This document shows positions 36,339 through 45,554 of a stretch of 64,000 nt of DNA, one piece after another; within the stretch, counting starts at the first letter, position 1; each line of letters begins with the position of its first letter. Source of the DNA: Cytophagales bacterium (lineage in GTDB: Bacteria > Bacteroidota > Bacteroidia > Cytophagales > Thermoflexibacteraceae). A program made the translations under genes and the position numbers. The stretch lies in the NCBI GenBank assembly GCA_004294445.1, contig REAZ01000031.1:53598-117597 (forward strand), read 5' to 3'. The notes beneath the pieces are model-generated. The model was not told where the DNA came from. It saw only the letters and a program-made list of their open reading frames with translations, and did no database searches.

Positions 36339-39300
36339 ATGAAAGTTTTAGGGCTTGACATTGGCACAAACTCTATTGGCTGGGGGCTGATAGACAATGA
36401 AAAACAAGAAATTATTGCTACAGGCGTGCGTATTTTTCCTATAGGGGTGAATGTTAGCACCCAGTTCAAAGAAGAATCTAAAAACAAATCTCGCAGGGAT
36501 GCGAGGTCAGCACGTAGGAGACGCTTTCGCCAGAAAATGCGCCGAACTGCCCTCAAAAAAATACTTGATAGTTTGGCAATTCCTTCCAAAATCAAATCTA
36601 CTAATATTGAGGCGTATCAGCTAAGGGCAAAAGCTATAGACGAAAAAGTAGGCTTGGCAGACTTAGGGCTTATTTTTTTGCACCTCAACAAAAGGCGTGG
36701 TTTCAAAAGTACACGCAAAGACGAAATTTTGCAAGAAGGAGATGAGGATTTAGGCATCAAAGCCGACAAAGAGGCGGGAAAAGTGAAAGTAAGCATCGAA
36801 AAGCTACAGACAGACATCAGAAATGCAGACTGTAGGACAATGGGCGAATATTTTTATTCCCTCATCAAGCAAAGCAGCGAGCAAGAAAAGTACGCCTACA
36901 ACCCACAAATGCCCATAGAGCGCATAAGGGGGCGTTATACCTCTCGCAAGCTATACGAAGAAGAATTTGATACAATTTGGCAAAAGCAAAAAGAATTTTA
37001 TCCCAATTTGCTTAATGCGGAAAACTACAAAAGTATCAAAGAAGATTGCATTTTTTTCCAGCGTGAACTCAAATCACAAAAGCATCTGATAAATAAATGT
37101 CGTTTTGAGAAGGACAAACCCTGCTGCCCTACCTCGAAGCCTATTTATCAAGAATTTAGGATTTGGCAAAAAATCAATGATTTAGTAGTTAGTACCGCTA
37201 TTACTGACGAGGGCAGACCACTTACCAAAGGCGAAAAGCAAATTCTCTTTGAGGAACTGCAAAGCAAGCCAAGCCTAAAAGCTTCGGAGATTAAAAAGCT
37301 ACTTTTTGCCAAGCCCAAAGCTGTAGAAATGAACTTTGATGACAAGGACAGCATCAAAGGAAATATCACAAGGGTAAAACTTATCAAGGCATTAGGCGAG
37401 GAGTACGTAAACGCACTTTCTTCCGAAAAATTAGACCAAGTTTGGCATTATTTGCATATCCAAAAAGATAAAACTTGGCTCAAAAAAATTGCTTTAGAAA
37501 AATTACAATTCACAGAGCAGCAGGCTTTTACATTTGCTAAAATCAACTTAGAAGATGACTACAGCTCGCTTTGCACAAAAGCGATGGGTAAGATTTTGCC
37601 ACATCTCAAAGAGGGCTACCAATACTCGGAGGCGTGCAAAAAAGCAGGCTACCATCACTCCCTTGATACGGAAAAGGCAAATAGACCGCTTGAAGATTCA
37701 TTGAAAAAATTAGAAGCAAATGAGCTACGAAACCCAATAGTACAGCGAAGCCTGACCGAAATGAAAAGACTTGTCAATGAAGTAATTAGGCTGTACGGAA
37801 AGCCCGACATGGTGCGAGTGGAAACCGCAAGAGAGCTACGCAAGCCAAAAGAAGAAAGGGAAAAGATGCACAACAAAAACCGCGATAAAGATGCGCTGCG
37901 GAAGGAATACGCTGATTTTCTCTCCCAAAAGTTAGATAGACAAATATCACCGAGAAGCTCCGAAATTACCAAGTACGAACTTTGGCTGGAATTAGGGGCG
38001 GATGCCGAAGACCTTGCCAAAAAAGGCGGAAATATGGAGGAGTTTGTCAAGTTTTCCCGAAGGGTAAGCACAGGGGACAAAACCAAGTTTAACCTCTGGA
38101 AAGAGTGCCTGCGCCGCTCGGTCTATACAGGTGAAATTATTTCTCTCTCTGACCTTTTTAAGTCCGAAACAGAAGTAGAGCATATCATTCCCTACAGCAA
38201 AAGTATGGACAATGGCTTTGCAAATAAAACATTGGCGGAGAGGAAGTTTAACCAAGACAAAGGCGAAAGAACACCTTATGAGTATATTTTCAATACTTTG
38301 GGAAAAGAGGCTTGGAATGCGTTTTGTGAAAGAATTAAAATTTTCCCTAAGCACAAGCAAGACAAGCTAAAAATGCAGGAATATCCCCCCGCCGACTTTC
38401 TGGAGCAGCAGCTTCGGAATACTGCCTACATAGCGGTAAAAGCGGGAGAAATGCTGACAAAAGTAGTAAATGTAGAGCTGGTAAAAGGGCAAAGTACTGC
38501 ACAACTGCGGGCGCATTGGGGGCTAAACGGTACGCTAAAGGGGGAAAACCCCGAAATCAAAAACAGAGGCGACCACAGGCATCATGCTGTAGATGCCATA
38601 GTAATAGCACTCACTACCAAGTCTTTACTTGATACATTAAGCAAATGGAGTGCCTACAATCCGCAGCGCGACCTCTACCAGATAGACGAGAAATATCTAC
38701 CCAAGCAAATGTGGAACGGGAAGCTACGCACACAGCTTGATAAGCACTTAGGCAGTATGCTCATCTCTCATAGAGCAGATAATAGGCTGATAGTGAGAAA
38801 GAAAGGCAGAATTTTTACTAAATCTAAAGGATTAATCAAAACCAAAACTACTTTTGCGGTAAGAGGGGCTTTGCATAATGACACCTATTTAGGGTACATC
38901 AAATTTCCAAATGACAAGCACCCATATTTCAAGAAAGGGCAATTAGTAGCCAAAGTTCGCAAACCGATTGATTTGCTTTCGGATACTGAAATAGAGAACA
39001 TCATAGACCCAAAAGTAAAAGAACAAGTAAAAAAATATTTTGCTGAAAAAGAGCAAGAAGGCAAGCAAAAAACAAAAGAACAAAAAATAATAGAGGCAAA
39101 AATGTATAGCAAAAAAGGCTATGATGTGCCTCTGAAAAGGGTAACAGTTGCCAAAACGGACAAGCCTATTCCACTTTACCCAAATAGGGAAAATACACCC
39201 TATGTAATGCCAAATGATAATTATATCATGGGGGTTTACGAAGCTGAAGTCATCAATAAAGGCAAACCACAAACCAAAAGGATGGACATAGTGGTAAGTT

Positions 39301-39671
39301 TTATGGAATCTATACAGCGAAAAACCAATAACTTACCCGTACTACAGCCAATCATTCAGGAAGGTGAGCAAACTTACAAACTTATTTATACCTTAAAAAA
39401 AGGAGATATGTTTGTGATGTATGAGAATCATACAGACGAAATCAGTTGGCATGACGACAAAGATCTTTTTAAGAGGTTATACAAAGTCATAGAAATTTCA
39501 AGTGGGACTATTTACTTTGGTTTACACTATGCTGCCAAAACAAGTGCAGATAGAAGCAAAGATAAAAATGAGAAAAAGGAACAGAGTATTGTTCGTATTT
39601 TCAGAAGTCCCTCTAAGCTCAAAGCGGTTAAAGTCAAAATTGACATCTTAGGCAGAATTTCTATGGCATAG
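36339..39671 (+). CDS. cas9: CRISPR-associated endonuclease Cas9, type II-C, compact
   Basis: RNA-guided double-strand DNA endonuclease, 1110 residues. RuvC-I is 'LGLDIGTNSIGWG' with catalytic Asp7. The arginine-rich bridge helix is 'SRRDARSARRRRFRQKMRR'. RuvC-II is 'MVRVETAREL' with Glu495. The HNH domain is 'EVEHIIPYSKSMDNGFANKTL' with His615; the residue before it is Glu where many Cas9 proteins have Asp. RuvC-III is 'HHAVDAIVIAL' with His749 and Asp752. All nuclease residues are therefore present. Many Bacteroidota Cas9 proteins are about 1400 residues, so this one is small. The neighbours Cas1, Cas2 and tracrRNA, without Csn2 or Cas4, place it in subtype II-C. Confidence 0.97.
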   Translation: MKVLGLDIGTNSIGWGLIDNEKQEIIATGVRIFPIGVNVSTQFKEESKNKSRRDARSARRRRFRQKMRRTALKKILDSLAIPSKIKSTNIEAYQLRAKAIDEKVGLADLGLIFLHLNKRRGFKSTRKDEILQEGDEDLGIKADKEAGKVKVSIEKLQTDIRNADCRTMGEYFYSLIKQSSEQEKYAYNPQMPIERIRGRYTSRKLYEEEFDTIWQKQKEFYPNLLNAENYKSIKEDCIFFQRELKSQKHLINKCRFEKDKPCCPTSKPIYQEFRIWQKINDLVVSTAITDEGRPLTKGEKQILFEELQSKPSLKASEIKKLLFAKPKAVEMNFDDKDSIKGNITRVKLIKALGEEYVNALSSEKLDQVWHYLHIQKDKTWLKKIALEKLQFTEQQAFTFAKINLEDDYSSLCTKAMGKILPHLKEGYQYSEACKKAGYHHSLDTEKANRPLEDSLKKLEANELRNPIVQRSLTEMKRLVNEVIRLYGKPDMVRVETARELRKPKEEREKMHNKNRDKDALRKEYADFLSQKLDRQISPRSSEITKYELWLELGADAEDLAKKGGNMEEFVKFSRRVSTGDKTKFNLWKECLRRSVYTGEIISLSDLFKSETEVEHIIPYSKSMDNGFANKTLAERKFNQDKGERTPYEYIFNTLGKEAWNAFCERIKIFPKHKQDKLKMQEYPPADFLEQQLRNTAYIAVKAGEMLTKVVNVELVKGQSTAQLRAHWGLNGTLKGENPEIKNRGDHRHHAVDAIVIALTTKSLLDTLSKWSAYNPQRDLYQIDEKYLPKQMWNGKLRTQLDKHLGSMLISHRADNRLIVRKKGRIFTKSKGLIKTKTTFAVRGALHNDTYLGYIKFPNDKHPYFKKGQLVAKVRKPIDLLSDTEIENIIDPKVKEQVKKYFAEKEQEGKQKTKEQKIIEAKMYSKKGYDVPLKRVTVAKTDKPIPLYPNRENTPYVMPNDNYIMGVYEAEVINKGKPQTKRMDIVVSFMESIQRKTNNLPVLQPIIQEGEQTYKLIYTLKKGDMFVMYENHTDEISWHDDKDLFKRLYKVIEISSGTIYFGLHYAAKTSADRSKDKNEKKEQSIVRIFRSPSKLKAVKVKIDILGRISMA

Positions 39672-39829
39672 TCTACAAAAGAGGGAGAAGGTTGTAAACG
39701 GTCGCAGACCTTGGCAATCTTTCTCCCTCTCTTTTTAGAACCTTTTTACACCTATTCCGTTATTTTCTTTATTATCCCTTGCCCTAATACCCCTATTTGT
39801 ATCCATTTTACTTCATCTGCACTACGCCC

Positions 39830-40732
39830 ATGATAAAGCGTACTATCTATTTTGGTAATCCTGCCTACTTAGGCAAAAAAGACGAGCAGTTAGCGGTCTA
39901 TTCTCCTAAAAATGAATTTTTGGCAAGTATTCCTATCGAGGATATTGGCATCTTGCTACTCGACCACCCCCAGATTACGGTGAGTCATAGCCTGATGGGA
40001 AGCCTACTCGCTAATAATGTTGCCTTTATTACCTGCGATGCCCAGCACCTGCCTACAGGCTTGATGCTCAACCTGAACGGAAATCATCTCCAATCTCTGC
40101 ACTTCAGAGAGCAAATTTCGGCTTCCGAACCGCTAAAAAAGCAACTTTGGCAGCAGACTGTCAAGGCAAAACTACTCAACCAAGCAAGGCATTTGGAACT
40201 TCGGCACAAGGAGGCAGACAGCCTAAGAAGATGGGCAAAAGGCGTAAAGTCAGCCGACTCCGAGGGGCATGAGGCAAGAGCCGCCGCCTTTTATTGGCAA
40301 CGAATTTTTGCGCCGCACCTGCCCGACTTTCGCAGAAGTAGAGAGGGCGCACCGCCAAACGGTCTGCTCAACTATGGCTATGCTATCCTTAGGGCTGTAG
40401 TGGCTCGCTCGCTCGTTGGCTCTGGCTTGCTGCCTACTTTGGGTATTTTCCACCGCAACCAGTACAATGCCTACTGCCTCGCCGATGACATCATGGAGCC
40501 GTACCGCCCCTTTGTAGATGCGATGGTGCTGGACATGATAGAGGAAGGCAAACCTTTTGCCGACTTAGGTAAGGAAACGAAGGAACGCCTACTTACGATA
40601 GCAACCGCAGACGTACGGATAGACGGGGAAAACAGCCCCCTCATGGTAGGCTTGCAGCGCACTACAGCCTCTTTGGTGCGGTGCTTTGCCAAAGAAAGTA
40701 CCAAAATCTTGTATCCCGAATTTACTAAATAA
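39830..40732 (+). CDS. cas1: CRISPR-associated endonuclease Cas1
   Basis: Integrase of the spacer-acquisition complex, 300 residues from ATG 39830. That start gives the usual N terminus 'IKRTIYFGNPAYL'; TTG 39797 would add 11 unlike residues. The metal-binding residues are visible in 'SEGHEARAAAFYW' (Glu), 'LGIFHRNQYNAYCLADD' (His) and 'LADDIMEPYRPFVD' (Asp). It is the type II form of Cas1. It lies 158 nt after cas9 and 7 nt before cas2. Two Cas1 dimers and a Cas2 dimer would insert new 30-bp spacers into the array downstream. Confidence 0.96.
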   Translation: MIKRTIYFGNPAYLGKKDEQLAVYSPKNEFLASIPIEDIGILLLDHPQITVSHSLMGSLLANNVAFITCDAQHLPTGLMLNLNGNHLQSLHFREQISASEPLKKQLWQQTVKAKLLNQARHLELRHKEADSLRRWAKGVKSADSEGHEARAAAFYWQRIFAPHLPDFRRSREGAPPNGLLNYGYAILRAVVARSLVGSGLLPTLGIFHRNQYNAYCLADDIMEPYRPFVDAMVLDMIEEGKPFADLGKETKERLLTIATADVRIDGENSPLMVGLQRTTASLVRCFAKESTKILYPEFTK

Positions 40733-40739
40733 CAATACT

Positions 40740-41084
40740 ATGCTTATTTCTGATGACGTTTTTAACCATTACAAAATTATGTGGGTATTCGTATTTTTTG
40801 ACCTACCCGTCCAGACCAAAAAACAAAGACGGGCTTATGCCGACTTTCGCAAGAGCTTGCTCAAAGACGGCTTTTCTATGTTCCAGTATTCCATCTATAT
40901 CAGGCACAGCATGAGTAGGGAAAATGCCCTCGTGCATATAGAGAGAGTAAAAAAGGCACTGCCAAAGGAGGGGCATATCGTTATTTTTAGCCTCACCGAC
41001 AAGCAGTTTGGTGATATTGAGATTTTTTATGGCTATCAGGCGCAGCAGCTACCCAAGATTACGCAGCAGCTTACGATGTTCTGA
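40740..41084 (+). CDS. cas2: CRISPR-associated protein Cas2
   Basis: Structural subunit of the adaptation complex, 114 residues from ATG 40740, 7 nt after the cas1 stop. 'IMWVFVFFDLPVQTKKQRRAYADFRKSLLKDGF' carries the ferredoxin-like first strand with the conserved Asp, and 'FQYSIYIRHS' is the typical second strand. The reading frame extends upstream into cas1 (to 40686), but those residues do not belong to Cas2. It is the last cas gene. A tracrRNA-like module and a bidirectional terminator lie between it and the array. Confidence 0.94.
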   Translation: MLISDDVFNHYKIMWVFVFFDLPVQTKKQRRAYADFRKSLLKDGFSMFQYSIYIRHSMSRENALVHIERVKKALPKEGHIVIFSLTDKQFGDIEIFYGYQAQQLPKITQQLTMF

Positions 41085-41087
41085 AAT

Positions 41088-41173
41088 AAAAAAGCCCGCT
41101 CGAAGCGGGCGAGGTCAGCAGACCAAAGGCTGAAAACAGCCTACAGAATAATCTTTTATTGTGATAAGCAATC
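41088..41173 (-). ncRNA. Second tracrRNA-like 3' module, without upper anti-repeat
   Basis: On the minus strand between the array and cas2 lies an exact copy (41140-41169) of 30 bp of the tracrRNA: the lower anti-repeat GCTTATCACAAT and the following core. It continues into a hairpin AGGCTG-TTTT-CAGCCT (41127-41142), a small GGTC/GACC hairpin and a terminator GCCCGCT-TCG-AGCGGGC followed by six T. Compared with the tracrRNA at 36.1 kb, the first hairpin keeps its shape, with three base pairs changed on both sides. The upper anti-repeat is replaced by the terminator hairpin at 41174-41223. Expression is uncertain. Confidence 0.65.
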
Positions 41174-41223
41174 AAAAAAATGCCTTCGCTTAGGGAGGGA
41201 TTTCCGAAAGAAGGCATTTTTTT
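41174..41223. terminator. Bidirectional terminator between cas2 and the CRISPR array
   Basis: AAAAAAATGCCTTC (41174-41187) pairs with GAAGGCATTTTTTT (41210-41223), 14 bp. It can end the cas9-cas1-cas2 mRNA on the plus strand and pre-crRNA on the minus strand. It also stands exactly where the upper anti-repeat of the second tracrRNA-like module would be. Confidence 0.85.
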
Positions 41224-41275
41224 CTTTCAAAAATCCTTGTAACTCACTGACAAATAGATTACTATCCGTACCCCT

Positions 41276-44200
41276 AATATACAAAATCCTTATTTGAAAG
41301 CAAACCACAACAGTAGCCATGATTGCCATTGCTAATCCTAAAATATACAAAATCCTTATTTGAAAGCAAACCACAACTGTGCTGAAACTCCATATAAATC
41401 CGCAGGAAATATACAAAATCCTTATTTGAAAGCAAACCACAACACTGCTTAAAGGCTTCATACATTTTTGATTAATATACAAAATCCTTATTTGAAAGCA
41501 AACCACAACTATTAGCAAGTTGCACACCCAAAGGTACAAAATATACAAAATCCTTATTTGAAAGCAAACCACAACCCTGTTTGAATAGGGTAAATTGGTC
41601 TTTGAAATATACAAAATCCTTATTTGAAAGCAAACCACAACCAGTGGTAAGTATTCCAATAGTTTTTTTTCAATATACAAAATCCTTATTTGAAAGCAAA
41701 CCACAACACTTCAAGCGTTATCTGTGGTTCTACCTCAAATATACAAAATCCTTATTTGAAAGCAAACCACAACTAATCTTCTAAGAACTGCATTTACAAC
41801 AAAAATATACAAAATCCTTATTTGAAAGCAAACCACAACGATTGTCTTCAATTAGTTGGAAAAGCATTTAATATACAAAATCCTTATTTGAAAGCAAACC
41901 ACAACCTATCGCAGCTGACTGTAAACCAAATCAAGAATATACAAAATCCTTATTTGAAAGCAAACCACAACGATAATGACGGCGGTGTCAGTTGTGCTAA
42001 TAATATACAAAATCCTTATTTGAAAGCAAACCACAACAATCAATACATTGAGTACGAAACCGCTAACAATATACAAAATCCTTATTTGAAAGCAAACCAC
42101 AACCCAAGACATTCAAACAAAAATTGTGGAAACAATATACAAAATCCTTATTTGAAAGCAAACCACAACTTTTTTTGGGTGGGCAAAAGCTACGGTACAA
42201 ATATACAAAATCCTTATTTGAAAGCAAACCACAACATTAAGTCAGATGTTGAAAAGATAATGCCTAATATACAAAATCCTTATTTGAAAGCAAACCACAA
42301 CAAATATTTGAAAAGTTCCATTATACTTCCCAATATACAAAATCCTTATTTGAAAGCAAACCACAACGGTAAACCACGAACGCCCCCAAAATCCAGAAAT
42401 ATACAAAATCCTTATTTGAAAGCAAACCACAACCTATACATAAAATCGTTATATAACTTTCGCAAATATACAAAATCCTTATTTGAAAGCAAACCACAAC
42501 ACACGCTGAAATCTTGTTAGAAAAGTGGCTAATATACAAAATCCTTATTTGAAAGCAAACCACAACCCGAACGTATGCCGTAACTTATGAGGGTGTAATA
42601 TACAAAATCCTTATTTGAAAGCAAACCACAACTTACTGCTGAAGGCAAACTTGCTATTTTGCAATATACAAAATCCTTATTTGAAAGCAAACCACAACTA
42701 ATCAACCAATGGTTGTAAAACTCTTGCGAATATACAAAATCCTTATTTGAAAGCAAACCACAACAGTATCACCCCGATTTGGCAGGTGCAACGCAAATAT
42801 ACAAAATCCTTATTTGAAAGCAAACCACAACATATTGCTCATGTTCGTATCAAAGTTGCCAAATATACAAAATCCTTATTTGAAAGCAAACCACAACTAC
42901 CAAATCGGCATTGTCAATCATGTACTAATATACAAAATCCTTATTTGAAAGCAAACCACAACTTGGTCTTTGAGTAAGTCCCTTGTATTTTGAATATACA
43001 AAATCCTTATTTGAAAGCAAACCACAACCCCTGAGTACACCCTTCAAACCGAAAAAATAATATACAAAATCCTTATTTGAAAGCAAACCACAACAGCTAT
43101 GTAAGTATTCCCTTTCCAAGTATTAATATACAAAATCCTTATTTGAAAGCAAACCACAACTGGCACACAGTACGAATATGAAACCTTGTTAATATACAAA
43201 ATCCTTATTTGAAAGCAAACCACAACAATTTAACGCCTTACTTGTTTCAAAAGTTAGAATATACAAAATCCTTATTTGAAAGCAAACCACAACACAGAGT
43301 GTAAGTCAAGGAGCGAATCTATGAATATACAAAATCCTTATTTGAAAGCAAACCACAACCCTGATGGGCAAATGTTTATAGAGTTCTACAATATACAAAA
43401 TCCTTATTTGAAAGCAAACCACAACTGTCATTCAGGTACGCTATACGGCTTACAAAATATACAAAATCCTTATTTGAAAGCAAACCACAACTAAGTTCTG
43501 GCGATTATAAAGCGGAATTTGAATATACAAAATCCTTATTTGAAAGCAAACCACAACCACAAGTGGATGCCGCCAATAAAGAAATTAAATATACAAAATC
43601 CTTATTTGAAAGCAAACCACAACATAAGGTCGCCGCTAAAAAATATGATACCTAATATACAAAATCCTTATTTGAAAGCAAACCACAACTGTCTTGTAAT
43701 ACTGCCAAAAATTAGACTGAATATACAAAATCCTTATTTGAAAGCAAACCACAACCCTCTCCGCTTTCATGCAATTCCTGCAAGTAATATACAAAATCCT
43801 TATTTGAAAGCAAACCACAACAAGAAGTTTGGGGGCTAAAATAAGGTAGAAAATATACAAAATCCTTATTTGAAAGCAAACCACAACTTTAAGCCTATTG
43901 TACCTACTGTGCTTGTAAATATACAAAATCCTTATTTGAAAGCAAACCACAACACTGAAAAAAGCACACCCCACAAAAAAAACAATATACAAAATCCTTA
44001 TTTGAAAGCAAACCACAACTAAATAATTGCTAAAGATATGCTCGGCAGAAATATACAAAATCCTTATTTGAAAGCAAACCACAACTCGCTACGCATTGGC
44101 TACAGGCAGAGTTCGAATATACAAAATCCTTATTTGAAAGCAAACCACAACCTATTCAAAGATATTACTACAAATAATGCAAATATACAAAATCCTTATT

Positions 44201-45503
44201 TGAAAGCAAACCACAACTGGCTTGGGCGGTGCTGTTGATTCAGTTATAATATACAAAATCCTTATTTGAAAGCAAACCACAACACAAACCCGCCCGCCTC
44301 CGCTCTTTTGTGCAATATACAAAATCCTTATTTGAAAGCAAACCACAACATGTATGGCGACCTTGATTTACAGGCATTAAATATACAAAATCCTTATTTG
44401 AAAGCAAACCACAACTTAAAACACATTGCACCTTATTTGCCTTATAATATACAAAATCCTTATTTGAAAGCAAACCACAACTGTTGAATAGGAGATTAAA
44501 AATATAAAAAGAATATACAAAATCCTTATTTGAAAGCAAACCACAACAAGGTGAAGAAGCCTTCAAAACGCTTATTAATATACAAAATCCTTATTTGAAA
44601 GCAAACCACAACTGTGCCAAGCAATCCGATGGACTGACTAAGAATATACAAAATCCTTATTTGAAAGCAAACCACAACTATAGGTCAATTGATATAAGCC
44701 GTGTTTTAAATATACAAAATCCTTATTTGAAAGCAAACCACAACTATAGCCCGCTTCTGCTTTATTTAATGCTTAATATACAAAATCCTTATTTGAAAGC
44801 AAACCACAACTATATTTGAGTGGTTGCAATGTCTGTGTGTAATATACAAAATCCTTATTTGAAAGCAAACCACAACGTGAGAAAAGAAACATACCCGCAA
44901 GACCGTAATATACAAAATCCTTATTTGAAAGCAAACCACAACATGGTAGGGTAGGTGTTTTGCATGGCATTGAATATACAAAATCCTTATTTGAAAGCAA
45001 ACCACAACCAATTGCTATATTATAGATTGCAGTAAGAGAATATACAAAATCCTTATTTGAAAGCAAACCACAACATGACAGGAGTATTTTCCTCGAGAAA
45101 ATCAAATATACAAAATCCTTATTTGAAAGCAAACCACAACCCGTATTACAGTTTGAAAGTAGGGGTTTAATATACAAAATCCTTATTTGAAAGCAAACCA
45201 CAACGTGAAGCCAGATGTAGAAGACTTAAAGTTTAATATACAAAATCCTTATTTGAAAGCAAACCACAACGATAAAGCATTGCCCTAATTTCTTGGTTTC
45301 AATATACAAAATCCTTATTTGAAAGCAAACCAATAACTAATAACCAATGACCAATAACTAATAACCAATGACCAATAACTAATAACCAATGACCAATAAC
45401 TAATAACCAATGACCAATAACTAATAAATAACCAATGACCAATAACTAATAACCAATGACCAATAACTAACATACAAATCCTTATTTGAAAGCAAACCAC
45501 AAC
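41276..45503 (-). CRISPR. Type II-C CRISPR array, about 61 intact 36-bp repeats plus two damaged ones
   Basis: Repeats start at 41276, 41342 and so on, every 65-67 bp, to 45235. In crRNA sense (minus strand) the repeat begins GTTGTGGTTTGCTTTC and ends GGATTTTGTATATT; type II repeats usually begin this way, and the anti-repeat position agrees. Spacers are about 30 nt and no two I compared are alike. Every repeat I read in the intact part is identical. The repeat at 45301 stops after 31 bp, a minisatellite follows, and a degenerate last repeat ends at 45503. Only 51 bp separate this end from the patatin gene, so there is no room for a classical long leader there. A partial repeat-like AAAATCCTT is seen near 41230 on the cas side. 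Confidence 0.98.
45332..45470. repeat. 21-bp minisatellite inside the last CRISPR unit
   Basis: Six tandem units of AATAACTAATAACCAATGAC+C, one of them 25 bp long through an extra AATA, and a partial seventh. They begin precisely where the CRISPR repeat at 45301 is cut and end at the degenerate last repeat, so they replace the normal 30-bp spacer with about 137 bp. Confidence 0.95.
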
Positions 45504-45554
45504 GCCAAGAATGTATATTAATTTTATTGCTTTTAGTGATTTTTTTAATTCTAC

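Noticed and set aside
36339..41084. Type II-A or II-B CRISPR system
   Set aside because: No csn2 or cas4 lies in or beside the operon; the gene set is cas9-cas1-cas2 only.
41088..41290. A natural single-guide RNA formed by the second tracrRNA module and its upstream hairpin
   Set aside because: No segment with convincing pairing to the lower anti-repeat was found upstream of the hairpin, and the hairpin looks like a bidirectional terminator.
41156..45201. Many long reading frames on both strands with periodic peptides such as NIQNPYLKANHN and VVCFQIRILYI
   Set aside because: The 66-bp repeat-spacer period is a multiple of three and the repeat has few stops, so frames stay open through the array by chance. 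They are translations of CRISPR repeats, not proteins.
45315..45500. Reading frame with repeated SYWSLVI units
   Set aside because: It is the translation of the 21-bp minisatellite (7 codons per unit) and has no start signal or flanking gene context.
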